Of a DNA stretch of 64,000 nucleotides, positions 1 through 9,107 are shown piece by piece (within the stretch, counting starts at the first letter, position 1; the number at the start of each line of letters is the position of its first letter). A program made the translations under genes and the position numbers. This stretch comes from an uncultured Bacillota bacterium (lineage in GTDB: Bacteria; Bacillota; Dehalobacteriia; UBA7702): contig CAKUYE010000002.1 of assembly GCA_934702375.1 (NCBI GenBank), positions 124,001-188,000 on the forward strand, read 5' to 3'. The notes beneath the pieces were generated by a model. That model was not told the DNA's origin. It ran no database searches and was given only the letters and a program-made list of their open reading frames with translations.

Positions 1-23
1 AACGAAACGAGGTTTATTGAATC

Positions 24-791
24 ATGAATATGAACGTAATCATTGAAAAATGCAGCGGAGAACAGCTGCTGACCCGAGGGGTATTGATATCGGAGATTGC
101 CTTATTGATTTACGGCATCTTCCTTCTGATTTTCCCCACAAAAGCGCTGAATCTCTCTGTGGGATTCATTGGTGTGCTCATGATCCTTTGCGGTGTTTTT
201 TGCGGCGTTTGGTTTGTCCTTCATCGTGATGATGGCAATTATCCTCTGATTGCTCTTGCCGGTATCGGCATTATCGTCGGGATTCTGGTCATGTTTTTCC
301 GCAGTGCCATTGCGCTGATCCTTTTCCCTGTTTTATTGGGAATATGGGTATTGCTTTCTACGGTATTGGCGGCTTTTGCGGCCTTGGGAAATTATCGCCT
401 GGGCAACGGCTTGTGGTGGATTCCGTTTTTGGCGGCGATTGTTGGAGCCGTTGTTACGGTTTTGATTTTTATTAATCTCTCCGGTACGGAGCGTTTTATG
501 GCTCGTATTTTGGGCATTTATTTTATTACTTATAATGTCGTTCGTCTTGGGGAGTTTGGTGCCTTGCATCTTTCACCCGCGCCTTCGAATCGTCGTCGTT
601 CTTCGGGGCATCGCTCCGGCAGCTCTCGCCAGAAACGGGTTTATGAAGAAAATATCAACGAAGAGCCGATTCAGGAATATGATGTTTATGATTACAGAGA
701 TACCTATGATGACGATGATTATCGCCGCTATCGTGAAGAGCGAAACCGTGGCTATGACCGATACGATGATTATGACCGAGACCGTTATTGA
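24..791 (+). CDS. DUF308 (HdeD-like) membrane protein with charged tail
   Basis: Predicted integral membrane protein of 255 residues. About six hydrophobic segments fill residues 15-180, with the paired-helix, glycine-rich look of the DUF308/HdeD family. The last 70 residues are hydrophilic, first Arg/Ser rich (about 185-205) and then dominated by Asp, Tyr and Arg, so a cytoplasmic low-complexity tail is likely. The start at 24 has a weak GAGG-type site upstream; the ATG at 30 is an in-frame alternative. It ends 20 bases before the phosphoglycerate mutase start and may be co-transcribed with it. HdeD is linked to acid resistance in enterobacteria, but nothing here shows that role. The family call is from hydrophobic pattern and is moderately sure; the function is unknown. 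Confidence 0.65.
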   Translation: MNMNVIIEKCSGEQLLTRGVLISEIALLIYGIFLLIFPTKALNLSVGFIGVLMILCGVFCGVWFVLHRDDGNYPLIALAGIGIIVGILVMFFRSAIALILFPVLLGIWVLLSTVLAAFAALGNYRLGNGLWWIPFLAAIVGAVVTVLIFINLSGTERFMARILGIYFITYNVVRLGEFGALHLSPAPSNRRRSSGHRSGSSRQKRVYEENINEEPIQEYDVYDYRDTYDDDDYRRYREERNRGYDRYDDYDRDRY

Positions 792-811
792 TCGAAAAAA
801 AGGAGCTTAAA

Positions 812-2032
812 ATGAAATACATCTTTATTCTTGCCGATGGCATGGCGGATCGTCCCAACGATATTTTTGGGGGCAAAACGGCAATGCATGTTGCAAATAA
901 ACCTCATATGAATGCAATGGCCGCCGGTGGTATTACCGGGATCTGCCAAACGGTCCCGCCGGAATTTTCTCCCGGCAGTGATGTTGCGAATCTTTCTATT
1001 TTGGGGTATCCCCCAAAGGATTATTATAAGGGGCGTTCTTCCCTGGAAGCGGTTTCTGCCGGAGTATCCCTTGGCGAAAAGGATCTGACCCTTCGTGCAA
1101 ATTTGGTATCTGTCAGTGATGAGCCTGTCTTTGAGAATAAAAAATTGCTGGATTATTGCGGCGGAGAGGTATCTACGGAAGACGCTGCAATGCTCATTGC
1201 CGATGTACAGAAAGCTCTCGACAATGATGTCCTTTCGGTACATCCCAGTGTCTCCTTCCGTAATATTTTGTTGTGGCATGACAGTGCTACGGATATGACC
1301 TTCCAACCGGCCCATGAGATTATGGGGCATCGTCTTGGTGACGAATATCCTACCGGTTCCATGGCAGATATTGCCATTGATTATATGAAAAAAGCCCATG
1401 AAATTTTAAAGGATCATCCCTATAACAAAGCGAAAGCAGCAAAAGGTGAATTGCAAGCCAATGCACTTTGGCTGTGGGGCCCCGGCGTAAAAGCGCCGTT
1501 GCCTTCCTTTAAAGAACGTTATGGTTTAAAGGGCGGCATTATCAGCGGTGTTGACCTGATTCGAGGTATCGGTATCAGCGCCGGTATGGATATCTGTTAT
1601 TTAGCTTCTGCCACCGGCGGTGTAGAAACGGATTTTCGCGGCAAAGGTGATCTTGCGGCGGCCTATTTGAAGGGCGGCGGGGAATTTATTTTTGTACACG
1701 TAGAAGCTCCGGATGAAAGCAGTCATCAGGGCAAAGCAGATATGAAGGTCAAGGCTATTGAACGGATTGATCAGGAATTGATTCCTGCGGTACTTTCCGC
1801 TTGCAAGGATATGGGAGAAGATTATCGCATCATTGTTTCTCCGGACCACGCAACTCCTTTGGAACTGCGTACCCACAGTAGAGAGCCAATTCCCTTTGTG
1901 ATTTTTGATAGCCGCCATCACAAGCTGGATCGGTCTGTTATTCATGATGAAGACAGCGCAAAGGCCTCGGGCATTCTTTTTGAAGATGGTAAAAGCCTTT
2001 TTGAAAAGTTCTTAGATCCTTCTTATTATTAA
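812..2032 (+). CDS. apgM: 2,3-bisphosphoglycerate-independent phosphoglycerate mutase, archaeal type
   Basis: Interconverts 3- and 2-phosphoglycerate in glycolysis and gluconeogenesis without the bisphosphate cofactor. The 406-residue protein belongs to the alkaline-phosphatase-like ApgM family, which is distinct from both GpmA and GpmI. Visible marks are the N-terminal ILADGMADRP metal-binding segment, the GSDVANLSILGY segment carrying the nucleophile serine (about residue 60), and late motifs EAPDESSHQG and SPDHATP that supply metal ligands. The start at 812 is chosen because AGGAG lies 7 bases upstream; an earlier in-frame ATG at 788 would overlap the preceding gene. Older annotations call such proteins homoserine kinase-like. 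A strong terminator follows. Confidence 0.9.
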   Translation: MKYIFILADGMADRPNDIFGGKTAMHVANKPHMNAMAAGGITGICQTVPPEFSPGSDVANLSILGYPPKDYYKGRSSLEAVSAGVSLGEKDLTLRANLVSVSDEPVFENKKLLDYCGGEVSTEDAAMLIADVQKALDNDVLSVHPSVSFRNILLWHDSATDMTFQPAHEIMGHRLGDEYPTGSMADIAIDYMKKAHEILKDHPYNKAKAAKGELQANALWLWGPGVKAPLPSFKERYGLKGGIISGVDLIRGIGISAGMDICYLASATGGVETDFRGKGDLAAAYLKGGGEFIFVHVEAPDESSHQGKADMKVKAIERIDQELIPAVLSACKDMGEDYRIIVSPDHATPLELRTHSREPIPFVIFDSRHHKLDRSVIHDEDSAKASGILFEDGKSLFEKFLDPSYY

Positions 2033-2043
2033 ATTCAGGCAAT

Positions 2044-2098
2044 AAAAACAGCTTTCGTTTCCCGCTGTTGAAAAGCGGGTAACGAAAGCTGTTTTCTA
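2044..2098. terminator. Bidirectional intrinsic terminator between apgM and uppP
   Basis: Arms 2045-2065 and 2075-2095 pair over 21 positions with a single T-T mismatch around a 9-base loop. The A-rich left flank and T-rich right flank make it usable from both strands, as expected between the convergent apgM (+) and uppP (-). Confidence 0.85.
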
Positions 2099-2117
2099 TG
2101 AATAAATTAAATTTGTT

Positions 2118-2891
2118 TTATAGTCCCAAAAGTAAAAGCAATGCAGTCAGCATCCCGGCGCCGACGCAATAATAACCAAAGTAGCGAAGGCGGCCTTTGT
2201 TTAGCAGAGATACCACAAGCTTGATGGCGAGGATACCGGAAATACCGGCAGCCAAGGCGGCACCGAGGTAAACCGGGCTTAAAGTAAAGGTACTGCCTGC
2301 ACTGAAAATATCGACACATTCTAAAAGGAAAGAGCCGAGAACGACGGGAATGGACATGATAAAGGAAAATTTGGCGGCTTCCGTTCTGGAAAGTCCTAAA
2401 AGTAAGGCCATAAAAATAGTGGAACCGGATCTGGAAAGACCGGGGCAAATGGCAACCATTTGCATCATACCGATAAGAAATGCCATCCATACGGTCATTT
2501 CATTCCCTTGTTTATTCCCGCGAAAACGGTCTGCGATAAACAGCAGGGTTGCTGTGACAAAAAGGGCAATGGTGGGAACCCAGATGGATTCAAACAGCGA
2601 TTCGAAGAAATCGCCGAAAACGACACCGGCGATTCCGGCGGGAATCGATGCAATAATGATCAATCCTACGTATTTTTGAAAAGGATGTTTGATCAGTTCC
2701 CAGAGATCTTTGCGGTAGCAGATGATAACGGAAATCAGAGTTGCAAAGTGCAGTAGGATATCAAAGGTTAAGCCTGCATCCTTTGCGTTTAAAAAGTAAC
2801 TGACAATGGTAAGGTGTCCCGAGCTGGAAACCGGCAGAAATTCGGTAAGCCCCTGAATAATGCCGAGTAGAATACCTTCAAACCAACCCAT
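2118..2891 (-). CDS. uppP: Undecaprenyl-diphosphatase
   Basis: Dephosphorylates undecaprenyl diphosphate to recycle the lipid carrier for peptidoglycan and other envelope polymers; it acts in the cytoplasmic membrane. The 257-residue length is usual for BacA/UppP. The two signature segments are present: GLTEFLPVSSSGHL at residues 14-27 and CPGLSRSGSTI near residue 150. At least seven hydrophobic segments are visible. AGGAGG lies 8 bases before the start codon. It is the last gene of a minus-strand group after tepA and ylzJ but has its own extended -10 box (TGATATAAT, complement of 2952-2960). High activity of this family confers bacitracin resistance. Confidence 0.95.
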   Translation of the reverse strand: MGWFEGILLGIIQGLTEFLPVSSSGHLTIVSYFLNAKDAGLTFDILLHFATLISVIICYRKDLWELIKHPFQKYVGLIIIASIPAGIAGVVFGDFFESLFESIWVPTIALFVTATLLFIADRFRGNKQGNEMTVWMAFLIGMMQMVAICPGLSRSGSTIFMALLLGLSRTEAAKFSFIMSIPVVLGSFLLECVDIFSAGSTFTLSPVYLGAALAAGISGILAIKLVVSLLNKGRLRYFGYYCVGAGMLTALLLLLGL

Positions 2892-2951
2892 AGTGGTAGT
2901 TCCTCCTTTTGTGTTGTTGTTAGATTTTTACGCTAAAAATCCATTCTAAAT

Positions 2952-2960
2952 ATTATATCA
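2952..2960 (-). promoter_or_regulatory. Extended -10 promoter element for uppP
   Basis: On the minus strand this reads TGATATAAT, a perfect extended -10 box, about 60 bases upstream of the uppP start. No convincing -35 box is present, which is common for extended -10 promoters. Confidence 0.5.
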
Positions 2961-2996
2961 TGTCAGAAAGAGGAATACCACCCAAAATTATGATTT

Positions 2997-3209
2997 CTAT
3001 AGTTTTTTTGCCAAAACAATATTGCCGGGTTGAAACCGGGGGTCAAGAAAATCCGCCGGGTCGGTGCTGAGGGTACGAATGATACACACTTTGCCCTCGG
3101 CAGTGGGATAGCCTAAAATACGGCGGTTTTGGTAGGTATATTCTCCTGCCGGTGGGATTTTTTCGATCCCTCGAATAATTTCCTGGGGCGGAACGACTGT
3201 CCAAAGCAT
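2997..3209 (-). CDS. ylzJ: YlzJ-like small protein
   Basis: A 70-residue protein of the YlzJ family, recognised from its MLWTVVPPQEI start, its length and its position directly after tepA, as in Bacillus and many Clostridia. Its start overlaps the tepA stop (TGATG), which implies translational coupling. No catalytic motif is visible and the function is unknown. In Bacillus the gene sits between tepA and spoIIIE; here ftsK/spoIIIE lies on the other side of tepA and is divergently transcribed. Confidence 0.75.
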   Translation of the reverse strand: MLWTVVPPQEIIRGIEKIPPAGEYTYQNRRILGYPTAEGKVCIIRTLSTDPADFLDPRFQPGNIVLAKKL

Positions 3210-3937
3210 CAGCTCAACACCTCACTGTTTCCGGAACGTTGATCGATAAGATCTTTCAGCTTTTGAATCGCATCTCCAACGCCGCCGACTTGATCGATAA
3301 GACCGCAGTCCACGGCATCTTTTCCTATAACGATTGTGCCGATATCCTGAGCAAGTTCTCCTGTTTTCATCATCAATTCACGCAGTTTGATCTCGCTGAT
3401 ATTTGAGTTATCTACAATAAAATTGATCACGCGATCCTGCATCTTTTGAAAGTAGTTGAAGCTTTGCTGTACACCAATGACCAATCCGGTTAACCGAATG
3501 GGGTGAAGAGTCATGGTTGCGGTGGGGGCGATAAAGCTGTATTCCGCAGCTACGGCAATGGGTGCGCCGATGCTGTGACCGCCGCCGAGAACCAAAGATA
3601 CCGTTGGTTTGGACATTGTGCTGATCATTTCTGCAATGGCTAATCCTGCTTCAACATCACCGCCAACGGTATTGAGCAAAAACAGCACACCTTTGATATC
3701 ATCGGATTGTTCTGCGCCGATGAGTTGAGGTAGGATATGTTCATATTTTGTTGTTTTATTTTGAGGAGGCATTACCATATGCCCTTCGACTTGACCGATG
3801 ATACTGATCACATGGATATCGCTTTTAAATTCCGGCAAGGTCATTTGACCAAATTCTGTGATGGTTTGAATGGCGGCCTGTTTGCTTTGCTCCTCTTCGG
3901 AGTTGGGGGTATCTTGATCAGAAAATAGTTTCCACAT
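3209..3937 (-). CDS. tepA: ClpP-family serine protease, TepA type
   Basis: Cytoplasmic ClpP/crotonase-fold peptidase of 242 residues, resembling Bacillus TepA (translocation-enhancing protein). The nucleophile elbow GGGHSIGAP places the catalytic serine at residue 122, and the histidine in TLHPIRL at residue 145 fits the second catalytic position. The oxyanion strand LLNTVGGDVEAG is at residues 88-99. It differs from true ClpP by the longer charged N-terminus and the GHSIG motif. First gene of the minus-strand tepA-ylzJ-uppP group; GGAGGAAT precedes the start. A role in protein export or spore outgrowth is known only for Bacillus, so the substrate here is inferred. Confidence 0.85.
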   Translation of the reverse strand: MWKLFSDQDTPNSEEEQSKQAAIQTITEFGQMTLPEFKSDIHVISIIGQVEGHMVMPPQNKTTKYEHILPQLIGAEQSDDIKGVLFLLNTVGGDVEAGLAIAEMISTMSKPTVSLVLGGGHSIGAPIAVAAEYSFIAPTATMTLHPIRLTGLVIGVQQSFNYFQKMQDRVINFIVDNSNISEIKLRELMMKTGELAQDIGTIVIGKDAVDCGLIDQVGGVGDAIQKLKDLIDQRSGNSEVLS

Positions 3938-4073
3938 AAATATTCCTCCGTTTCTTTGTCTGCTTTAGTATGCGCGGAACATGAGAAAATATCGCAATCC
4001 GGCAGGAAAAAACGACTGAATATCGAAATTATTAAGTTAGATTATTATGAGAAAATATAAATTGAGGTGAAAA

Positions 4074-6764
4074 ATGGCTGCATCCAAGAAAAAAAAGCCC
4101 CAGAAAAAACAACAAAAAAAGACATCTTCAAAGAAAACTGCAACAAAAGCTGTATCAAAAAACGGGCTCTCTTCTTTGGGTATCGCTATGATTCTTGGTA
4201 TTTGCGGAATCCTGTTTTTATTGCTCTTTTTCTGTGTTTCGCCGGCAGCGGATATCAGCGGCGCCGGAGTGCTACTTCAGTATATCGTTAAGATATTCGT
4301 AACGCTTTTTGGCGTAACTCGATATGTATTACCCTTCTATCTGTTTTTATTGGCCTTTGCCTTTTTCCGTAAAGGACAGGATCATTTTCGCTTTGTGCGC
4401 TTTGTGATCTTTTCATCCTTGTTGTTTATTACGTTCCCTTCATTTTTCTGTATTGACCAGAGTTTTATTGATTTTAAAGGTTTTATGACCGTTGCCTCCG
4501 GAGGCGAAGGCGGCGGTGTATTTGGCGGCATATTTGCATACCTGCTGCTCTTGCTTTTCAGCGAGCCGGTATCGGTGGTGATCCTGATCTTACTGGCATT
4601 TGTATCTGTATTGATGCTGGTGAATTTTTCACTGCTGGATTATTTACGAAAAAAACAGGACGATCTTGGCGAGAAAATTGCGGAGAAAAAGGAAGCCGCG
4701 CGTCTTGCCAAGGAAGCTGCCGAGGCAGAAGCAATGGCAGCGGAAGAAGCTGAAGTTGAAATATCGCCGGAACCGACGGTGTCCGATAAGAAAAAACCGA
4801 TGCCCAAGCCGGGCAAGAAAAAACGAAAAGTTGTGGAATATGCCGGGCATAACCGTATCATTATTGATGGTATGATTTTTACCAAAGATATGCCTTGTGA
4901 TGACTTTGACGGCGTGACTTTTCGTGAGCGTATGACCGGAAAAACCGAGGTGGATGACTTGGTACCTCTTTATGACGATTCTGTAAAAGATCCCGATATG
5001 GGACTAGTCGCAGGGTTGCAGGGGGGCTATGGTACGGAAGATATCAAAACAGAAATTTTTACCGCAGAAGATTTGGCCGTGCCCGGCTTTGATGAGGAAG
5101 AACCTGTTGTTGATGCGGCAGAATCGTCTGCTTTGGAAGAAAAAAAAGCAAAAAAGGGGAAAAAATCCAAAGAAGCAGCGGCAGTGTTTGAGGATGTTAT
5201 TTCTCCGGCGGAATCGGTTTCGGAGCCGCCCCAAAAGGTTGAATCCAAAAAGAAATCAGCCGATGAGGATGAGGCATTCGATGTCGAAGCCAAAGAGACT
5301 TCGGCATCCAGACCTCTTTTCAGTCCTCCGAAAACAAGTATCCTTGAAAAAGGGGAGAGAAGCGATAAGAAAAAAACTGCCCAAAATATTCGTGAAGGTG
5401 TGGCCAAATTAGAAAAAACCTTGGCCAGCTTTGGTGTTCAGGCCAGAGTGACAGAGGTCAGTTGCGGGCCTTCCCTGATTCGTTACGAAGTTCAACCCGG
5501 CCCCGGGGTAAAAGTCAGCAAGATCGTAAATCTTACCGATGACATTGCTTTGCAATTGGCTGCGGCAAATGTGCGTATGGAAGCGCCGATCCCCGGAAAG
5601 AGTGTGATCGGGATTGAAGTTCCTCGAAAAGATACGGTAACGGTGTATTTCCGTGATATATTGGAGAATTCCAGGTTTTTTGATATGCCGTCCAAGTTAA
5701 CGTGTGCCTATGGTCAAGATATTGCCGGAAACCCGGTGATTGGTGATCTTGCCTCTATGCCCCACCTTTTGATTGCCGGTACAACCGGTTCCGGGAAAAG
5801 CGTTTGTATGAATACGATGATCTGCTCCATCCTTTTCAAAGCGACTCCGGATGAAGTAAAGTTTATCATGATCGACCCCAAACAGGTTGAATTTGTGATT
5901 TATGAAGGCTTGCCGCATTTGATTACTCCGGTAGTGACGGACCCGAAAAAGGCTGCCGGTGCATTGAAATGGGCCTTACGTGAAATGGAAAATCGTTATA
6001 CGCTTTTTAATCAGAATCGGGTAAGAAATTTGGAAGGGTATAATAAACTGGTAGAAAATCCCTGTGATAAGCTGCCTCAAATCGTTATTTTTATTGATGA
6101 GCTTGCGGATTTGATGATGGTTGCGGCAAAGGATGTGGAAGCTTCTATCTGCCGTTTGGCACAAAAAGCCCGTGCTGCCGGGATTCATCTGGTGATTGCG
6201 ACTCAGCGGCCTTCGGTTGACGTCATCACCGGTTTGATCAAGGCAAATATTCCTTCCCGAATTGCATTATCGGTTTCTTCCCAGACAGACTCTCGCACCA
6301 TCCTTGACGTTGGCGGAGCCGAAAAGCTTTTGGGACGCGGCGATATGCTTTATATGCCGATCGGCTATTCCAAGCCTTTACGCGTTCAGGGGGCATGGCT
6401 TTCTGATGCAGATGCTGCCGCAATTTTGGATCATTATAAAAAACAAGGTTCGCCGGATTACATTGACGGTGTTGCTCAGGCAGTGGAGACCGGTGATAAA
6501 AACGATAAGGAAAGTTTTGCCGGAGATCCTCTTTTCTTTGATGCGGCCCGAGCTGCCATTACTGCAGGACAGGCATCTACTTCCATGATGCAGCGGCGCT
6601 TTCGTATCGGTTACAACCACGCTGCCCGTCTGATGGAAGAATTGGAAGAAAAAGGCGTTGTGGGGCCTGCGGATGGTGCGCGTCCCCGGACAGTCCTGAT
6701 GTCTTTGGAGGTCTTTAAAGATCAATTTAAAGAGCCTGAGGAACAATCTTTGTTTGAAGAATAA
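4074..6764 (+). CDS. ftsK: DNA translocase FtsK/SpoIIIE
   Basis: Membrane-anchored, ATP-driven DNA pump that clears chromosomal DNA from the division septum. The 896-residue protein starts with a Lys-rich segment, then four hydrophobic helices (about 30-195), then a long charged linker rich in Lys, Glu and Ala (200-440), the RecA-like motor domain with Walker A GTTGSGKS near residue 570 and Walker B IVIFIDELADLMM near 675, and a C-terminal winged-helix gamma domain (about 820-885) that reads KOPS/SRS-type DNA signals. GAGGTG precedes the ATG. It is divergent from tepA across a 136-base gap. Whether it acts as FtsK in vegetative division or as SpoIIIE cannot be told from sequence. Confidence 0.93.
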   Translation: MAASKKKKPQKKQQKKTSSKKTATKAVSKNGLSSLGIAMILGICGILFLLLFFCVSPAADISGAGVLLQYIVKIFVTLFGVTRYVLPFYLFLLAFAFFRKGQDHFRFVRFVIFSSLLFITFPSFFCIDQSFIDFKGFMTVASGGEGGGVFGGIFAYLLLLLFSEPVSVVILILLAFVSVLMLVNFSLLDYLRKKQDDLGEKIAEKKEAARLAKEAAEAEAMAAEEAEVEISPEPTVSDKKKPMPKPGKKKRKVVEYAGHNRIIIDGMIFTKDMPCDDFDGVTFRERMTGKTEVDDLVPLYDDSVKDPDMGLVAGLQGGYGTEDIKTEIFTAEDLAVPGFDEEEPVVDAAESSALEEKKAKKGKKSKEAAAVFEDVISPAESVSEPPQKVESKKKSADEDEAFDVEAKETSASRPLFSPPKTSILEKGERSDKKKTAQNIREGVAKLEKTLASFGVQARVTEVSCGPSLIRYEVQPGPGVKVSKIVNLTDDIALQLAAANVRMEAPIPGKSVIGIEVPRKDTVTVYFRDILENSRFFDMPSKLTCAYGQDIAGNPVIGDLASMPHLLIAGTTGSGKSVCMNTMICSILFKATPDEVKFIMIDPKQVEFVIYEGLPHLITPVVTDPKKAAGALKWALREMENRYTLFNQNRVRNLEGYNKLVENPCDKLPQIVIFIDELADLMMVAAKDVEASICRLAQKARAAGIHLVIATQRPSVDVITGLIKANIPSRIALSVSSQTDSRTILDVGGAEKLLGRGDMLYMPIGYSKPLRVQGAWLSDADAAAILDHYKKQGSPDYIDGVAQAVETGDKNDKESFAGDPLFFDAARAAITAGQASTSMMQRRFRIGYNHAARLMEELEEKGVVGPADGARPRTVLMSLEVFKDQFKEPEEQSLFEE

Positions 6765-6790
6765 AATTATATAAATGAACAGGTGAGTTT

Positions 6791-7219
6791 ATGGGAACAA
6801 CAGGTTTGCGTTTTCAACAGGCGCGAATGGAGGCCGGTTTCACCTTGGGTGAAATTGCACAGGAATTGGATATTGATGCCCGTTACTTGTTTGCCTTGGA
6901 GGAAGAGGCCTATGACGATTTACCGGGTAAAACTTTTGCTCTTGGTTACGCAAAGAGTTATGCTAATTATTTGGGGCTTAACGCTCGCAAAATTACCGAT
7001 GAGATCATGCAGGAAATCGGTTATGATGAAGGTGCTTTTGTAAACAGCACCATAGAACAGCGTTTATTTACGCCGGAGGATCATGTGCGCAAACGCAATG
7101 ACCAATGGGAAAATGTCAGCAAGCGCTCGGCTCATCATCGTCGATTATTACTGACGATCATTGTAACGCTATTGATCTTGGCATTTGCTGCTTTTTTAGG
7201 CAGTCGGCTTTGGATATGA
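6791..7219 (+). CDS. RodZ-like membrane-anchored helix-turn-helix protein, short form
   Basis: Protein of 142 residues with an N-terminal Xre/HTH_25 helix-turn-helix domain (about 5-75, including the LDIDARYLFALEEEAYDDLPG segment split over residues 24-44) and one C-terminal transmembrane helix (about 118-141). This is the cytoplasmic-plus-anchor half of RodZ, which links MreB to the membrane in rod-shaped cells. The periplasmic DUF4115 domain is missing: the protein ends immediately after the helix. The position between ftsK and rimO-pgsA matches the usual Bacillota location of rodZ (ymfM). Start at 6791 preceded by AGGTGAG. Confidence 0.75.
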   Translation: MGTTGLRFQQARMEAGFTLGEIAQELDIDARYLFALEEEAYDDLPGKTFALGYAKSYANYLGLNARKITDEIMQEIGYDEGAFVNSTIEQRLFTPEDHVRKRNDQWENVSKRSAHHRRLLLTIIVTLLILAFAAFLGSRLWI

Positions 7220-7236
7220 AATGAGGAGATTTACCA

Positions 7237-8556
7237 TTGAACGTAGCAATATGCAGCTTAGGCTGTGCAAAAAATCTTGTAGACAGCGAAAGGATCATGG
7301 CAATCCTGAAAGCCCAAGGTTATGACTTCACCGCGGACTTTGAATCCGCCGATATTATCATCGTTAATACCTGCGGTTTTATTGCTTCTGCAAAGGAAGA
7401 AAGCATCGATGCGATCATTCAGTATGCAAAAATGAAAGAAAATCGTTGTCGTTGTCTTGTCGTTACCGGTTGTATGGTAAAAAAATATCAACAGGAGCTG
7501 GAAGCTGAAATCCCGGAGGTGGATCTGTGGTTGACTTCCTTGAATTTTGAAACGATCGGCAGCCGTTTGCAGACATTGTTTCCGGAGGAAACCGCCGGGA
7601 TTGGTTGTTGTGATTATCGCCGTATTTTAACGACGCCTTCTCATTGGGCTTATTTGAAAATTGCCGAAGGCTGCAACAACAGCTGTACTTTTTGTACGAT
7701 TCCGCAAATGCGCGGCCCCTATGTTAGCCGCAGCATGGAAGATATTTTGGAAGAGGCAAAAGAGCTTTTGGAAAAAGGCGTAAAGGAAGTGAATCTTTTA
7801 GCTCAGGACACAACGTTATACGGAAAGGACCTTTACGGGGAACCGAAATTAAAGGAATTGCTTTGTGCTTTATCGGAGTTGGATTTTTTACGGATCCGTA
7901 TTTTATACAGCTATCCTAATCGCATCGACAGAGAATTGATTGAGTTGATGAATGAGCGGGATAACATCTGCAATTATCTTGATATCCCCATGCAGCATGC
8001 TTCCGATACGGTATTGAAAGCCATGGGGCGTCCGGAGCGACGCGATAAATTAGAGGCCTTATTGGCAATGATTCGAGATGTCAATCCTGAATTTGCCCTT
8101 CGCAGTACGTTTATTGTTGGTTTCCCCGGAGAAACCGAGGATGATTTTGAGAGTCTTTGTGATTTTTTGAAAAGAGCAAAATTAGATTGGGTTGGCGCCT
8201 TTCCCTATTCCAGAGAGGATCATACCGTTGCTTATGACCTTCCTCATCAAATACCGGAAGAAGTTAAACAGGATCGTTATGATACGGTAATGTCGCTGCT
8301 GAGCCACTGTTCGGCAGAAACGTTAAAGCGTTGGATCGGACGAAAAGAGGTCGTTTTAATTGATGGCATGACAGATCCCTCGGAACCTCTGGCGGAGAAT
8401 TATCCTTATTACGGCCGCTGCTCATTTCAGGCTCCGGAGGTTGACGGTATCATCTATTTACGCGGTAATGCCGGACATTATATCGGAGAAGCTGTTGAAG
8501 TTGAGATTTCCGGCAGTGATATTTATGATCTGACCGGAGAAATATTGGAAAACTAA
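7237..8556 (+). CDS. rimO: Ribosomal protein S12 methylthiotransferase RimO
   Basis: Radical SAM enzyme that adds a methylthio group to the conserved aspartate of ribosomal protein S12. Three parts are visible in 439 residues: an N-terminal UPF0004 domain with cluster cysteines in CSLGCAKN, NTCGF and VTGCM; the radical SAM core with CNNSCTFC near residues 148-155; and a C-terminal TRAM domain. The ...CAKNLVDSE start motif separates RimO from MiaB. The start codon is TTG at 7237, with GAGGAG 8 bases upstream. It follows the rodZ-like gene by 17 bases and precedes pgsA by 20, so an operon is likely. Confidence 0.93.
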   Translation: MNVAICSLGCAKNLVDSERIMAILKAQGYDFTADFESADIIIVNTCGFIASAKEESIDAIIQYAKMKENRCRCLVVTGCMVKKYQQELEAEIPEVDLWLTSLNFETIGSRLQTLFPEETAGIGCCDYRRILTTPSHWAYLKIAEGCNNSCTFCTIPQMRGPYVSRSMEDILEEAKELLEKGVKEVNLLAQDTTLYGKDLYGEPKLKELLCALSELDFLRIRILYSYPNRIDRELIELMNERDNICNYLDIPMQHASDTVLKAMGRPERRDKLEALLAMIRDVNPEFALRSTFIVGFPGETEDDFESLCDFLKRAKLDWVGAFPYSREDHTVAYDLPHQIPEEVKQDRYDTVMSLLSHCSAETLKRWIGRKEVVLIDGMTDPSEPLAENYPYYGRCSFQAPEVDGIIYLRGNAGHYIGEAVEVEISGSDIYDLTGEILEN

Positions 8557-8576
8557 AATAAGTGAGGAAAAGAACT

Positions 8577-9107
8577 ATGAATTTACCGAATACGATTACT
8601 TTGATACGTATTGCAATGATTCCCTTGATTATGTTGGTGTTACTGTTGTCGATTCCCGGAAAATATTTGATTGCTGCTATCATTTTTGTCCTGGCTTCTG
8701 CAACCGATGGTATTGACGGACACATTGCCCGTTCCAGAAACCTTGTGACAACTTTGGGAAAATTCCTGGATCCACTTGCAGACAAGCTTTTGATCCTTGC
8801 CACTTTGATTTGTCTTTTGGGCCTTGATAAAGTGGGTGCTGTTGCCATCATTTTGATCCTTACCCGTGAGCTGATGGTCACTGGGCTTCGTGCCATTGCC
8901 GCAGATAAAGGCGTTGTGATTGCCGCATCCTACTTTGGAAAATTTAAAACGGTTTCTCAAATTATTTCGATTACATATATTCTTCTCGCCGGCCAATTTA
9001 CCGTATTGCCCGGGTGGCTCGGTACGGTTTTGCTTTGGATTGCCGTTGTGATCACGATCCTTTCCGGTGCAGATTATTTTTATAAGGCAAAGGAATTGTT
9101 TCGCTAA
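8577..9107 (+). CDS. pgsA: CDP-diacylglycerol-glycerol-3-phosphate 3-phosphatidyltransferase
   Basis: Makes phosphatidylglycerol phosphate, the first committed step to phosphatidylglycerol and cardiolipin, in the membrane. The 176-residue protein has the full CDP-alcohol phosphotransferase signature DGxxAR...G...D...D spanning the segment from ATDGIDGHIAR to FLDPLADK (about residues 41-70), plus several hydrophobic helices. The start at 8577 is preferred over the upstream GTG at 8562 because GTGAGGAAAAG then becomes the ribosome-binding site. Its stop overlaps the pncC start (TAATG). Confidence 0.93.
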   Translation: MNLPNTITLIRIAMIPLIMLVLLLSIPGKYLIAAIIFVLASATDGIDGHIARSRNLVTTLGKFLDPLADKLLILATLICLLGLDKVGAVAIILILTRELMVTGLRAIAADKGVVIAASYFGKFKTVSQIISITYILLAGQFTVLPGWLGTVLLWIAVVITILSGADYFYKAKELFR

